Source of the DNA: Spirochaetia bacterium | GTDB taxonomy: Bacteria > Spirochaetota > Spirochaetia > Treponematales > Treponemataceae | Assembly: GCA_900770075.1 (NCBI GenBank) | Contig: CAAGIZ010000051.1 | Span: 1-15,025, forward strand | Direction: 5' to 3' | Length of the DNA: 15,025 bases | Part shown: positions 7,769 through 14,951 of the stretch, piece by piece | Numbering within the stretch: position 1 is the stretch's first letter | Layout of the letters: each line of letters begins with the position of its first letter | Notes under the pieces: generated by a model | Seen by the model: the letters and a program-made list of their open reading frames with translations, nothing else | Database searches by the model: none | Told to the model about the DNA's origin: nothing | Position numbers and translations under genes: made by a program

Positions 7769-8914
7769 CTACAGCCACAAAATTTTACTGTGAGTCAGCA
7801 CTTCGTTTCCGTCTTCCGTTATAAGAACATCATTTTCCAGCCGCACACCGCCCAGTTTTTCATCGTAAAGCCCCGGTTCAAGGGTTACGATCATCCCCGG
7901 CTTAAAGACCAGCTCCTCCGTCTGCCGGGCACTCACCCTCGGAAACTCATGAATTTCCAGACCGATACCGTGGCCCAGAGTGTGGGGCATCTCCCGCTTA
8001 GCCTTTTTAAACACCTCGTCCGCCACAAGCCCCGCCATTTTGATTTTTTCGCCGTTTTTGTAGTAGGGCAGTGCAGCGTCAGCGGCCTTTTCAACCAGTT
8101 TTACCAGCTTTTTCTGCTCATCAGTGGCATCTTTTACCACAGTAAGGGTGGTGTCAGAAGTATATCCTTCAAAGACAACTCCAAAATCAAGAATAGAAAG
8201 CCCCTTTCCAGGCCATGGCGCCCCTGTATACCCCGGAAAAGCGTGAATGGCAAAACTTCTGGAAGGACCTGCGGCCAGAGTGTCAAAACCGGTGCGTTCA
8301 CACCCGTTGAGCCTCAATTCCCGCTCAATCAAAAGCGCAACATCCGACTCCGTCCTGATTGAACCGTCCGCAATTCCCCCTTCAATTTTTTCGATTATCA
8401 AATCTCCGACTCTGGCAGCTTCCCTGGTACATTCAATTTCGTATTCATCCTTACAGCTCCTCAAGTCAAGAACAAAGTCGTGGACAGATTTTTCCCTGCA
8501 CAAAACGTCCCACCCCTGAAGACAGTCCACATATTTTAAAAACTGCGGGTAGGGCGTGGAAGGGGAAAGTTCAACCTTGAGCCTCGGATTGTTTTTTTTG
8601 AAAGATTTTAAAACTTCCCGAACCGCATCTGTATTTTTTCTTCCATATTTATTGTAAGGAACGATTTTTACGTCAAAACTTCTCTCAGCAGCAAGATTTT
8701 CGTCCCAAGGCAGAAGAACGCTTTTACCGTCGCTGGAGCAAATCCACAGTGCGTCAGAGGGGTGCCCGGTAAAGTAGCGGACGCTTAAATCCCTGTGCTC
8801 TTCCGAGTCTTCAAAAACCGCCGCAGTGATTTTGTTTTCCTTCATAAAAGCAAAAAGTTTTGCCCGTCGTTCACCATATATTTTTTTCATCTGTTCATCG
8901 GTGTATTTTTTCAT
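7769..8914 (-). CDS. M24 family metallopeptidase (Xaa-Pro peptidase type)
   Basis: This 381-residue cytoplasmic enzyme combines an N-terminal creatinase-like domain (about 15-145) with a pita-bread M24 catalytic domain (about 155-381). All five metal ligands are in place: D243 (LDFG), D254 (SDTT), H315 (HTLGHGIGLEIHE), E346 (LEPGLY) and E360 (VRLEND). H224 (AIHAFPG) matches the substrate-side histidine. It is therefore expected to be an active dinuclear metal enzyme, most likely cleaving Xaa-Pro bonds (PepP/PepQ class). The exact specificity, aminopeptidase or prolidase, is not decidable here. The ATG at 8914-8912 has CAGGAG about six bases upstream. murJ lies 163 bases upstream on the same strand; the spacer contains a large hairpin, so co-transcription is uncertain. 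Confidence 0.92.
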   Translation of the reverse strand: MKKYTDEQMKKIYGERRAKLFAFMKENKITAAVFEDSEEHRDLSVRYFTGHPSDALWICSSDGKSVLLPWDENLAAERSFDVKIVPYNKYGRKNTDAVREVLKSFKKNNPRLKVELSPSTPYPQFLKYVDCLQGWDVLCREKSVHDFVLDLRSCKDEYEIECTREAARVGDLIIEKIEGGIADGSIRTESDVALLIERELRLNGCERTGFDTLAAGPSRSFAIHAFPGYTGAPWPGKGLSILDFGVVFEGYTSDTTLTVVKDATDEQKKLVKLVEKAADAALPYYKNGEKIKMAGLVADEVFKKAKREMPHTLGHGIGLEIHEFPRVSARQTEELVFKPGMIVTLEPGLYDEKLGGVRLENDVLITEDGNEVLTHSKILWL

Positions 8915-8946
8915 AAAAATCTCCTGAGTTTTTTATTTCGGGCGGC

Positions 8947-8996
8947 TTTTGGCAGGTTTGCTTCCTTCGCAGGCTCAGAAACCAAACCAGCCAAAA
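8947..8996. repeat. Imperfect inverted repeat in the murJ-peptidase spacer
   Basis: TTTTGGCAGGTTTG (8947-8960) is complementary to CAAACCAGCCAAAA (8983-8996) at 13 of 14 positions, with a 22-base loop. It lies in the 163-base spacer 8915-9077, downstream of murJ and 32 bases or more before the peptidase start. It could end murJ transcription or shape the peptidase leader. The remaining spacer (about 8997-9070) is GC-rich, with short self-complementary pieces such as CGGGCAAGCCCG, and looks like a dispersed intergenic repeat rather than coding sequence. Confidence 0.55.
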
Positions 8997-9077
8997 CCGG
9001 GCTTTACAGGGTTCCGGCGTCTGCCGCGCCTTCATTGCTGCGCAACGGGCAAGCCCGCCCTTCCAATCCCTGCCGCA

Positions 9078-10769
9078 TTATTTTTTCCTTTTTAAAACCA
9101 TATTTTTTGCGCTTAAAAGCATCTTGTCCCGGCTCACCGCCAGAAGAAAAATTCCCGCCGCAGCAAACACAAGGGCAGTCAGAACAACCACAATCCCGAA
9201 TTCAACAAGCCTTCCCCGGCCTGCAAAAAACGGAACAAGAACCTTCTTTACAGCCATCGCCGGAATTACGGCAACGGCAGAAAAAACTGCAATTTTCAGC
9301 GAATAAAGAACCGTACCGCCAACAACTTTTTTTACGTCAATCTGCCTGTTTTTCCGCAAAAAGACAAACAGAAGGACAGAATTTGCAAGGCTTCCCAGCG
9401 TCAGTGCCAGGGCAATGCCGCCGCCACTCATGGGTTTTATCAGCAGGATTGCAAACAGCATGTTAATGACCAGCCCCAGAATACCGGCCAGGGTGGGGGA
9501 TTTTGTGTTTCCCTGGGCATAAAAGGCAGGAGCCACAACTCGGTTCATGGCGATAAAAAAAAGCCCTGCTATGTGGAAGCGGAATGCACTCAGTGTAAGC
9601 CTTACGGATTCATCGTCAAAATTTTTGGACTTGTAAACCAGCGAGATAATTTCCTTTCCGCATACCAGCGAATAAAAAGTTACAGGTATGGAAATCAGGG
9701 CAATTATCTTAACCGCCTGAGAAAGAAGCCCGTTGAATTCAGCCCATTTTTCCTTTTTTGCAAGCCCGCTTAAATCCGGCAAAATCACCGTGCCCACGGA
9801 AACCGCAAAAATTCCCAGAATAAGCTCCTGAAGGCGCAGACTGTACTGCAGGGAAGAAACAATTCCCGTGCCCGCCTTTCCGGCCAGTGCAGTGGAAACA
9901 ACGTCATTCAGCTGGTAGGCAGCCATCCCGATTATCGTAGGCCCCACCAGGGCAATGACCTTTTTTGTTCCCGGGTTTGTAAAGGCTTTTTTCAGCGAGG
10001 TAAACCTGCAGAACCAGCCGGTCTTCAAAACAAACGGAAGCTGAAACCCCGCCTGAACGCAGCCTCCGAGAATCACACCAAAAGACATGGCTCTGGCAGC
10101 CATCTGAGCCCTTGCTTCCATATCGCCGGCATTTTTTGTCAGAAGGGGCGTAAAAATAAAGGTACAGGCAATTACTATCGAGTTAAACAGCACTGGAGTA
10201 AAGCCGGAAGGACTGAAAATCTTTACGCCATTTAAAATCCCCTGAAAAAAAGCGGCAATGGAGATTACAAAAAGGTAAGGGAACATTATCCTTGTAAGCA
10301 TCACCGTTTCCGCCGTAAGGACAGAGTCCGAAGAGTCCAGAAAAATGGGAATAATCAGCGGAGAAAAAATTATCCCCAGAACTACGACAACAGCCGTACA
10401 AAAACTTATGAGCGTAAGGGTGGAATTGAGGAATTCTCTGGTTTTTTCCAAATTTTCAGAGTTTTTTTCAGAAGAGGAACCTTCAATATACCCCCGGAAA
10501 GTTGGAATAAAGGCCACCGAAATGGAATTTTCTGCAAAAAGCCTTCTCAGCAGGTTCGGTATCATAAAGGCAATGCCGAAAGCATCCGCAAATTTTGAAG
10601 TCCCCAGAAAAGAAGCCTTTGTCATCTCCCGCACAAGCCCCAGAATTCTCGAACATAAGGTAAAAAAAGAAAGGGACAGCCCCGAAGCCATCAGAGATTT
10701 TTTATGACCGGTAGAATTATTGTCCCCCGGAGAAGAATTTTTTTCTTCAATATTGTTCACTTCGCTCAT
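9078..10769 (-). CDS. murJ: Lipid II flippase MurJ (MviN family)
   Basis: MurJ moves the peptidoglycan precursor lipid II across the inner membrane. This 563-residue protein is almost wholly hydrophobic after a polar N-terminal stretch of about 26 residues, consistent with the 14-helix MOP-superfamily fold. The family signature is clear at residues about 60-90 (FADAFGIAFMIPNLLRRL followed by FAENSISVAFIPTF), preceded by SRILGLVREM (40-49). Length is slightly above the usual 510-530 because of the N-terminal extension. The ATG at 10769 has no visible Shine-Dalgarno site, and a TATATT hexamer ends only eight bases upstream, so the transcript may be leaderless or nearly so. The internal ATG at residue 27 also lacks a ribosome site. 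It is transcribed divergently from the cyclase gene. Confidence 0.95.
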   Translation of the reverse strand: MSEVNNIEEKNSSPGDNNSTGHKKSLMASGLSLSFFTLCSRILGLVREMTKASFLGTSKFADAFGIAFMIPNLLRRLFAENSISVAFIPTFRGYIEGSSSEKNSENLEKTREFLNSTLTLISFCTAVVVVLGIIFSPLIIPIFLDSSDSVLTAETVMLTRIMFPYLFVISIAAFFQGILNGVKIFSPSGFTPVLFNSIVIACTFIFTPLLTKNAGDMEARAQMAARAMSFGVILGGCVQAGFQLPFVLKTGWFCRFTSLKKAFTNPGTKKVIALVGPTIIGMAAYQLNDVVSTALAGKAGTGIVSSLQYSLRLQELILGIFAVSVGTVILPDLSGLAKKEKWAEFNGLLSQAVKIIALISIPVTFYSLVCGKEIISLVYKSKNFDDESVRLTLSAFRFHIAGLFFIAMNRVVAPAFYAQGNTKSPTLAGILGLVINMLFAILLIKPMSGGGIALALTLGSLANSVLLFVFLRKNRQIDVKKVVGGTVLYSLKIAVFSAVAVIPAMAVKKVLVPFFAGRGRLVEFGIVVVLTALVFAAAGIFLLAVSRDKMLLSAKNMVLKRKK

Positions 10770-10777
10770 ACCATAAG

Positions 10778-10804
10778 AATATAGTTTTAAAACAGTGTTT
10801 GCAA
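10778..10804 (-). promoter_or_regulatory. Candidate murJ promoter
   Basis: On the minus strand a TATATT hexamer (10783-10778) is preceded by TTGCAA (10804-10799), 15 bases away, which is short of the ideal 17. Between them is the perfect palindrome GTTTTAAAAC (10784-10793). Transcription would begin within a few bases of the murJ ATG, fitting the lack of a ribosome site. The TTGCAA box is itself palindromic and lies close to the cyclase promoter on the other strand, so the two divergent promoters may interfere. Confidence 0.35.
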
Positions 10805-10816
10805 TGCGAATGTTTA

Positions 10817-10845
10817 TTGCACTTTTACGCAGTCAGATTTATACT
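10817..10845 (+). promoter_or_regulatory. Candidate promoter of the cyclase operon
   Basis: TATACT (10840-10845) is a good -10 box, preceded at exactly 17 bases by TTGCAC (10817-10822), a weak -35 with the TTG core. The predicted transcription start near 10852 leaves a leader of about 28 bases before the ATG at 10880. This supports that start and argues against the upstream TTG at 10799. Confidence 0.5.
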
Positions 10846-10879
10846 AAAAACCTATTGCTTGGCTTTGGGTGGTGCAAAA

Positions 10880-12652
10880 ATGTTTCGGAAAAAATTTTTT
10901 CAGAGAGTCGGCGAGACTAAAATCATACCGATTTCCATAAAAATCATCGCTGTTTTTACTGTTCTGCTTTTGCTTTCAAACTTTGCGACAAACACCATAA
11001 CCCTCATACTTAGCCAGAAACAGATAATCAACCTTAACAACACCATAATGGTAAGCCGCCTCAAGGACTTGTATTCCGCCGCCGGAAACCAGTATCAGAT
11101 TTTTTTCTTCAATGGAGAAAGACAGGACTGCATAGATGCGCTGAAAAGCGTTTCAAAAAAAGGATTTGATTTGCCGAAGAGTTTTGCCGCGGCCGTGGAC
11201 AGGCAGGGAAACATTCTTTTTGAAGTTTATGCTGACGGCACAGAAACTGACGAACAGCAGATTTTACAGGCGAAGCTTTCAAATTCATCCGGGGCTGAGG
11301 AAGTGGAAAACGAGACCGGCTCAGAAGGACAGGACTTCACCTTTTTTGACAAGGCGGCTCTTGCCCGCATGAACGAAGGTTTTCAGGATGGAGTTTTAGA
11401 CGGTTCCTTGAATTTTGACACGGAAAAAGGAGCCTATTTCGGCGTATACAAGTATCAGGAAGACTGGCAGTGTTATTTTATCCGGGGAGAATCCCGTGCC
11501 GACACGACACATTCAACCTTTGTGGTTCTTGCCCTTATTTCCGTGGGAATTTTCATCCTTCTCGCTGCATTTTTAATAGTGGGATTAAAGGTATTCGGAA
11601 AAATCCTTTCCAACGTAAAGAGCATAACCAGCAGCCTTTACCAGATGCAGCAGAATCAAAAACTGGAAACCATCGACCTGTCTTCGGCACCCAACGATGA
11701 CATCACCTATCTTGCGGCCAGTTTTAATTCACTTTCCTCTACAATAAGCAATTTGCTGGGAATTTTTCAGAAGTTTGTTTCCAAGGACGTGGTGGAAAAA
11801 GCCTACAATGAACATCAAATTCGGCTGGAAGGAAAAAGGCGCAACCTTACGATTTTGTTTTCGGACATAAAAAGCTTTACCTACAGGACGGAAACCCTGG
11901 GAAACGACATAATCGACCTTCTGAACGTCCATTACGATCAGGTTATTCACACAGTGCACGAAAATCAGGGGGTAATCGGTTCAATTATCGGAGATGCAAT
12001 CCTGGCAATTTACGGCACCAACACTTCCAGAAAAAAATCCCTTGAAGCAGTGGAATCCGCCTGGAAAATCACAAGGCTTACAGCCTCCCTGCGGGAAAAA
12101 ATGACCCTCCGCCGGCTTGAACTGGAAAAACAGCGTTCCCTGACCGAAGCCGAAGAAAATGTCTTTAAGGCGGTTTTAATCGACGTTGGCGTGGGAATCG
12201 ACGGAGGAAACGTCTTCTACGGCAATATCGGTTCCAGCGAGCACATGACAAATACTGTAATCGGGGACAACGTAAACTCTGCCAGCCGGCTTGAAGGTCT
12301 GACGCGGATTTACCGGCTTCCTGTTATCTGTTCGGAATACGTAAAAACCGAGGTCGAAGGTTTTTCGGACAAATACACTTTCTTTGAAATCGATACTGTT
12401 CAGGTAAAAGGCAAGACGGAAGGCAAAAAAATATTTTTCCCGGTATGCCTGGACGAAAGCGAGCCGGAACTGGCTTCAAAATTTGAACTCTACGAAAAGG
12501 CACTTTCTTTCTATTACTCTGGGGATTGGGATAAGGCGCGGAAAAACTTCGGGGAATGTGGTCTTGAAACTGCCGCAGTATTCCTGGAAAGAATGGAAAA
12601 CCTTAAAGCCCCTGCCGGCTGGAGCGGAATATGGACAATGACAACAAAGTAA
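10880..12652 (+). CDS. Membrane-bound class III adenylate/guanylate cyclase with extracytoplasmic sensor
   Basis: The 590-residue protein starts at the ATG at 10880, with a GGGTGGTG ribosome site upstream. The frame runs back to a TTG at 10799, but that lies upstream of the predicted promoter start. In order it has a membrane helix (about 19-45), a periplasmic sensor region (about 46-208), a second helix (about 211-236), a HAMP-like linker (about 237-292) and the class III cyclase domain (about 315-525). Metal ligands D329 (FSDIKSFT) and D372 (GDAILAIYG) and the transition-state pair N466/R470 (GDNVNSASR) are present. D463 stands at one base-selecting position, but the other, usually Lys, is S368 (GSIIGD). 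A short TPR-like tail ends in WSGIWTMTTK. It probably makes cAMP in response to an envelope signal. Its end overlaps the next gene by 22 bases. Confidence 0.93.
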   Translation: MFRKKFFQRVGETKIIPISIKIIAVFTVLLLLSNFATNTITLILSQKQIINLNNTIMVSRLKDLYSAAGNQYQIFFFNGERQDCIDALKSVSKKGFDLPKSFAAAVDRQGNILFEVYADGTETDEQQILQAKLSNSSGAEEVENETGSEGQDFTFFDKAALARMNEGFQDGVLDGSLNFDTEKGAYFGVYKYQEDWQCYFIRGESRADTTHSTFVVLALISVGIFILLAAFLIVGLKVFGKILSNVKSITSSLYQMQQNQKLETIDLSSAPNDDITYLAASFNSLSSTISNLLGIFQKFVSKDVVEKAYNEHQIRLEGKRRNLTILFSDIKSFTYRTETLGNDIIDLLNVHYDQVIHTVHENQGVIGSIIGDAILAIYGTNTSRKKSLEAVESAWKITRLTASLREKMTLRRLELEKQRSLTEAEENVFKAVLIDVGVGIDGGNVFYGNIGSSEHMTNTVIGDNVNSASRLEGLTRIYRLPVICSEYVKTEVEGFSDKYTFFEIDTVQVKGKTEGKKIFFPVCLDESEPELASKFELYEKALSFYYSGDWDKARKNFGECGLETAAVFLERMENLKAPAGWSGIWTMTTK

Positions 12653-14175
12653 ACGGACTTGAGGAAAATCAGGAAAACCTTGACTCTCAGAAAAATCAGG
12701 AAACACAGACCCACAGGGAAGTGCAGCTTTTCTTAAAAGATGAATTAAAAAAACTCCGCTTTGCAAAGGCTGAACAGTACAATCTGGAAGAAGAATATGC
12801 CAAAACTAAAAAAAACAAGGACAAATCGGTAGGCATAATTCTTGCCGTTTGTTCCATAATAGTGTGCCTGCTGGTAGTTGCCCTGACCACTTTCATAACC
12901 TCCCAAAACCATAAGATTGCGGTGAACATAGATACCTTCAACGACCTGAATCTTCGCGCCCTTCTGAATTCCGCAGGACGTACCGAAGCCCTTTATGCAA
13001 ATGCCCTTCAGTCAAAAGAAATACTCCTCGCCAAGATGGAAGATGAACTTGCCTCTGCAAAACGGAAGATGGAAAACGACCTGTACGTTTTAAAATCGGT
13101 TGAAAATGTTTCCAGCAGGAATTCAATTCTTACCAGACAGAGAAAAATTCAGGAAGAATACGAAAAAAATCAGAATTCCATCCACGAAAAATACGATCCG
13201 CAGATAAAGGCTACTGAAGGAAAAATCACTGCCCTGAAGGAAAAACTTTCAGGCTACGATACGGAAAAACTTTCTGCAGCCCAGGCGGACGAGGCGGTTC
13301 TTGACAGCCAGAAACAGCTCAACGACATCCAGATGGAAATGCTGGAAAAAAAATACCAGACCCGCATAGACGATCTTAAGGCGAATATGGTTTTACAGCA
13401 GCAGGAAGCGGCAAGACAGCAGCGGGAAGCAGTAGAAAGCGTTCGTAAAACCTATCAGGCAAAGATAGACTTGCTGGATCCGGATGCCCGAAGCCAGTCG
13501 GCAGAACAGAACCAGATTATTCTGGAAACCGGAATTCCGCAGAATGCAGTTTTGCCGGAAGCCATGAATTTTAAAGCCTCCTTTGAGCCGGAAACCTATC
13601 TTTCTCAGTTTAAGGCACCGGAAGAAGTTTTTACGTCTTCCATAAAAAAGGCAGCAAGTTACCTTAGCGACCTGAACACCGTTGCAGACCGGTTTGCCAC
13701 AATTCCTCAGGAGCGTTCCATAAGTCATTATGTGCCTGCCATTCAGAGACTCGCTTTTTCCATAACCACGGAGATGGCGGACAGCCAGCGTCAGATGCAG
13801 GTAAAAATTGACAGCCTGAATTCAGAAATTTCAGAAAAAAATGCCGTTATTTCGGAATTTGAAAATTCCTTTGAAGAACTGTGCCTGTCTGACCCTTCCG
13901 CCCCGGCTGATGCCTGCATAACTGGAGCAAAAGACAAAAACCGCCTGATTCTCTATGTTGCCAAAGCCTCCCGAAACAAGTTTCCTTCGGAAAGTTCTGT
14001 TCTGGATGCCCAAATTCGGGACGGAAAGCGCATCCTCTGCGACCTGACTGTTACAAGAACTGCCAGCGGCTACACGGCAGCCATAAAAAATACCGCCAGA
14101 ACCCCGAATCCTGGGGCTTTGACCGTCGGTGCAAAAATTTATTTTGTAATTCCGCAAACACAACTTCCAAAATAA
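12631..14175 (+). CDS. Membrane-anchored periplasmic coiled-coil protein, function unknown
   Basis: The 514-residue protein has a cytoplasmic N-terminus (1-65) rich in Gln, Glu and Lys and a single membrane helix at about 67-90 (GIILAVCSIIVCLLVVALTT). The Lys-rich stretch before the helix predicts an N-in orientation. The large periplasmic part has long heptad-like coiled coils at about 115-275 and again near 385-415. The C-terminal region (about 430-514) appears to be a small beta-rich domain (RLILYVAKASRN, GAKIYFVIPQTQ). I recognise no family. The ATG lies inside the end of the cyclase gene, with GGAG seven bases upstream in cyclase coding sequence, so translation is probably coupled. Physical association with the cyclase is a reasonable guess, not shown. 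The gene is followed by a strong hairpin. Confidence 0.85.
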   Translation: MDNDNKVNGLEENQENLDSQKNQETQTHREVQLFLKDELKKLRFAKAEQYNLEEEYAKTKKNKDKSVGIILAVCSIIVCLLVVALTTFITSQNHKIAVNIDTFNDLNLRALLNSAGRTEALYANALQSKEILLAKMEDELASAKRKMENDLYVLKSVENVSSRNSILTRQRKIQEEYEKNQNSIHEKYDPQIKATEGKITALKEKLSGYDTEKLSAAQADEAVLDSQKQLNDIQMEMLEKKYQTRIDDLKANMVLQQQEAARQQREAVESVRKTYQAKIDLLDPDARSQSAEQNQIILETGIPQNAVLPEAMNFKASFEPETYLSQFKAPEEVFTSSIKKAASYLSDLNTVADRFATIPQERSISHYVPAIQRLAFSITTEMADSQRQMQVKIDSLNSEISEKNAVISEFENSFEELCLSDPSAPADACITGAKDKNRLILYVAKASRNKFPSESSVLDAQIRDGKRILCDLTVTRTASGYTAAIKNTARTPNPGALTVGAKIYFVIPQTQLPK

Positions 14176-14230
14176 GACTTAATAAGGGCATCTTAAAAAC
14201 TCGCCTTTGCCGATTTTTTAGGGTGATGGC

Positions 14231-14256
14231 GCCGGATAGGAGCAGCGGCATAGCCG
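14231..14256 (+). repeat. Left copy of an imperfect direct repeat flanking the hairpin
   Basis: GCCGGA (14231-14236), then eight bases, then GCGGCATAGCCG (14245-14256). The right copy at 14325-14344 has GCCGGA, three bases, then GCGGATAGCCG. Both copies also have GGCGC just before or overlapping them. The two copies sit directly on either side of the 24-bp hairpin. Confidence 0.5.
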
Positions 14257-14310
14257 TTCTACAATAAGAGGGGGCTGTCCAAAAAAGGATAGCCCCCTCT
14301 TATTGTAGAA
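14257..14310. terminator. 24-bp hairpin, probable bidirectional intrinsic terminator
   Basis: Bases 14257-14280 pair with 14287-14310 along all 24 positions (one G-T wobble) around an AAAAAA loop. The inner GC-rich stem GGGGGCTGTCC is followed by TCTTATTGT on the plus strand and by its complement on the minus strand, so either direction gives a GC stem with a T-rich tail. It lies 81 bases after the coiled-coil gene, where the operon should end. The GGGGGCTGTCC motif also resembles ends of some insertion sequences, but no transposase is present. Confidence 0.7.
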
Positions 14311-14324
14311 TGAAGGCGCTCGAC

Positions 14325-14344
14325 GCCGGAACTGCGGATAGCCG
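14325..14344 (+). repeat. Right copy of the imperfect direct repeat flanking the hairpin
   Basis: GCCGGA (14325-14330) followed after three bases by GCGGATAGCCG (14334-14344), matching the left copy at 14231-14256 except for a shorter spacer and one missing C. The segment can also form a small stem (CTGCGG with CCG-A-CAG). Confidence 0.5.
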
Positions 14345-14390
14345 ACAGACGGTGGATGTGCGCCCCCACATATACTCCCAAAAAAATCCT

Positions 14391-14423
14391 GGTCATCATT
14401 TTGGCGGTGATTTTTTGATGACC
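14391..14423. repeat. Inverted repeat GGTCATCA/TGATGACC upstream of the superoxide reductase gene
   Basis: A perfect 8-bp stem (14391-14398 with 14416-14423) with a 17-base loop. Overlapping it is a direct repeat: GGCGGTGATTTTT (14403-14415) and GCGGGTGATTTTT (14428-14440). It lies just upstream of the weak promoter candidate for the downstream gene. It could be an operator or a hairpin in the leader; it does not match the PerR box. Confidence 0.45.
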
Positions 14424-14524
14424 GTTTGCGGGTGATTTTTCTTTAAATAATTTTTCACTGTGGTATCGTAAAACTGCGCCCTCCCAGGCTGCAAAAACAA
14501 AAATTCAATTCTGGAGGTACAAAA

Positions 14525-14911
14525 ATGGAACTGAAATTTTTTTATTGCCCGCACTGCGGAAAAATCATTGCAATTGTAAAAGACGCACCGACCCCGACTG
14601 TCTGCTGCGGAGAACCGATGAAGCTCCTCGTTCCGGGGACCACCGACGGTGCAGGAGAAAAGCACATTCCTGTAATTGCAGCCGCTAAAAATGCCGTAAC
14701 CGTAACTGTGGGAGAAATTCTCCATCCTTCCCTGCCTGAGCATTACATCCAGTGGATAATCCTAAAAACCAGCACAGGTCTGCATCTAAAAAAACTGAAG
14801 CCGGGAGACAAGCCGGAAGCCCGGTTCCTTTTGCAGCCGGAAGAAAAAATCGAAGCCGCTTACGAATACTGTAATCTGCATAAACTGTGGAAATCAGAAG
14901 GGAACGGCTAA
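14525..14911 (+). CDS. dfx: Desulfoferrodoxin (2Fe superoxide reductase)
   Basis: Superoxide reductase reduces superoxide to hydrogen peroxide without making oxygen, the usual defence of anaerobes. The protein is 128 residues, normal for the two-iron class. The N-terminal desulforedoxin centre is complete: C8, C11, C27 and C28 (YCPHCG and CCGEPM). The catalytic centre II has all its ligands: H47 (EKHIP), H67 and H73 (ILHPSLPEHYIQW), C116 and H119 (EYCNLH), with K46 as the conserved active-site lysine. A strong GGAGGT ribosome site is seven bases upstream. It appears to be a single-gene unit, bounded by the 24-bp hairpin before it and an AT-rich hairpin after it. The electron donor, usually rubredoxin, is not in the window. 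Confidence 0.97.
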   Translation: MELKFFYCPHCGKIIAIVKDAPTPTVCCGEPMKLLVPGTTDGAGEKHIPVIAAAKNAVTVTVGEILHPSLPEHYIQWIILKTSTGLHLKKLKPGDKPEARFLLQPEEKIEAAYEYCNLHKLWKSEGNG

Positions 14912-14948
14912 TAAAAACTTTTCCTGAAATGGCGTCAAAGTTTTTATT
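14910..14948 (+). terminator. AT-rich hairpin after the superoxide reductase gene
   Basis: AATAAAAACTTT (14910-14921) is perfectly complementary to AAAGTTTTTATT (14937-14948), with a 15-base loop, and begins inside the stop codon. The run of T lies in the descending arm rather than after it, and the stem has only two GC pairs. It may therefore be a weak terminator or a stabilising 3' end. Confidence 0.5.
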
Positions 14949-14951
14949 CAC

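Larger units (their letters stand above)
14176..14524. other. 349-base structured intergenic region before the superoxide reductase gene
   Basis: No gene is seen here. It holds, in order, an unremarkable A/T-rich stretch (14176-14225), an imperfect direct repeat flanking a 24-bp hairpin (14231-14344), a small hairpin with ATGTG/CACAT arms (14356-14371), and an inverted repeat of GGTCATCA (14391-14423). A T-rich leader then runs to the ribosome site of the next gene. The only promoter candidate for that gene is weak: TTTAAA (14442-14447), 16 bases, TATCGT (14464-14469) with a TG one base before the hexamer. Confidence 0.6.

Noticed and set aside
8795..9466. Open plus-strand frame of 223 codons across the peptidase-murJ spacer
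   Set aside because: It is antisense to both well-supported genes at its ends, has a Gln/Pro-rich composition from reading coding sequence backwards, and has no ribosome site.
10799..10879. Upstream extension of the cyclase frame from a TTG, adding 27 residues
   Set aside because: The TTG lies upstream of the best promoter candidate and has no ribosome site. The ATG at 10880 has one and gives a normal basic N-terminus before the first membrane helix.
14257..14310. Terminal repeats of a complete insertion sequence
   Set aside because: Only six bases lie between the arms and no transposase gene is nearby. A terminator or very small repeat element is all that can be supported.
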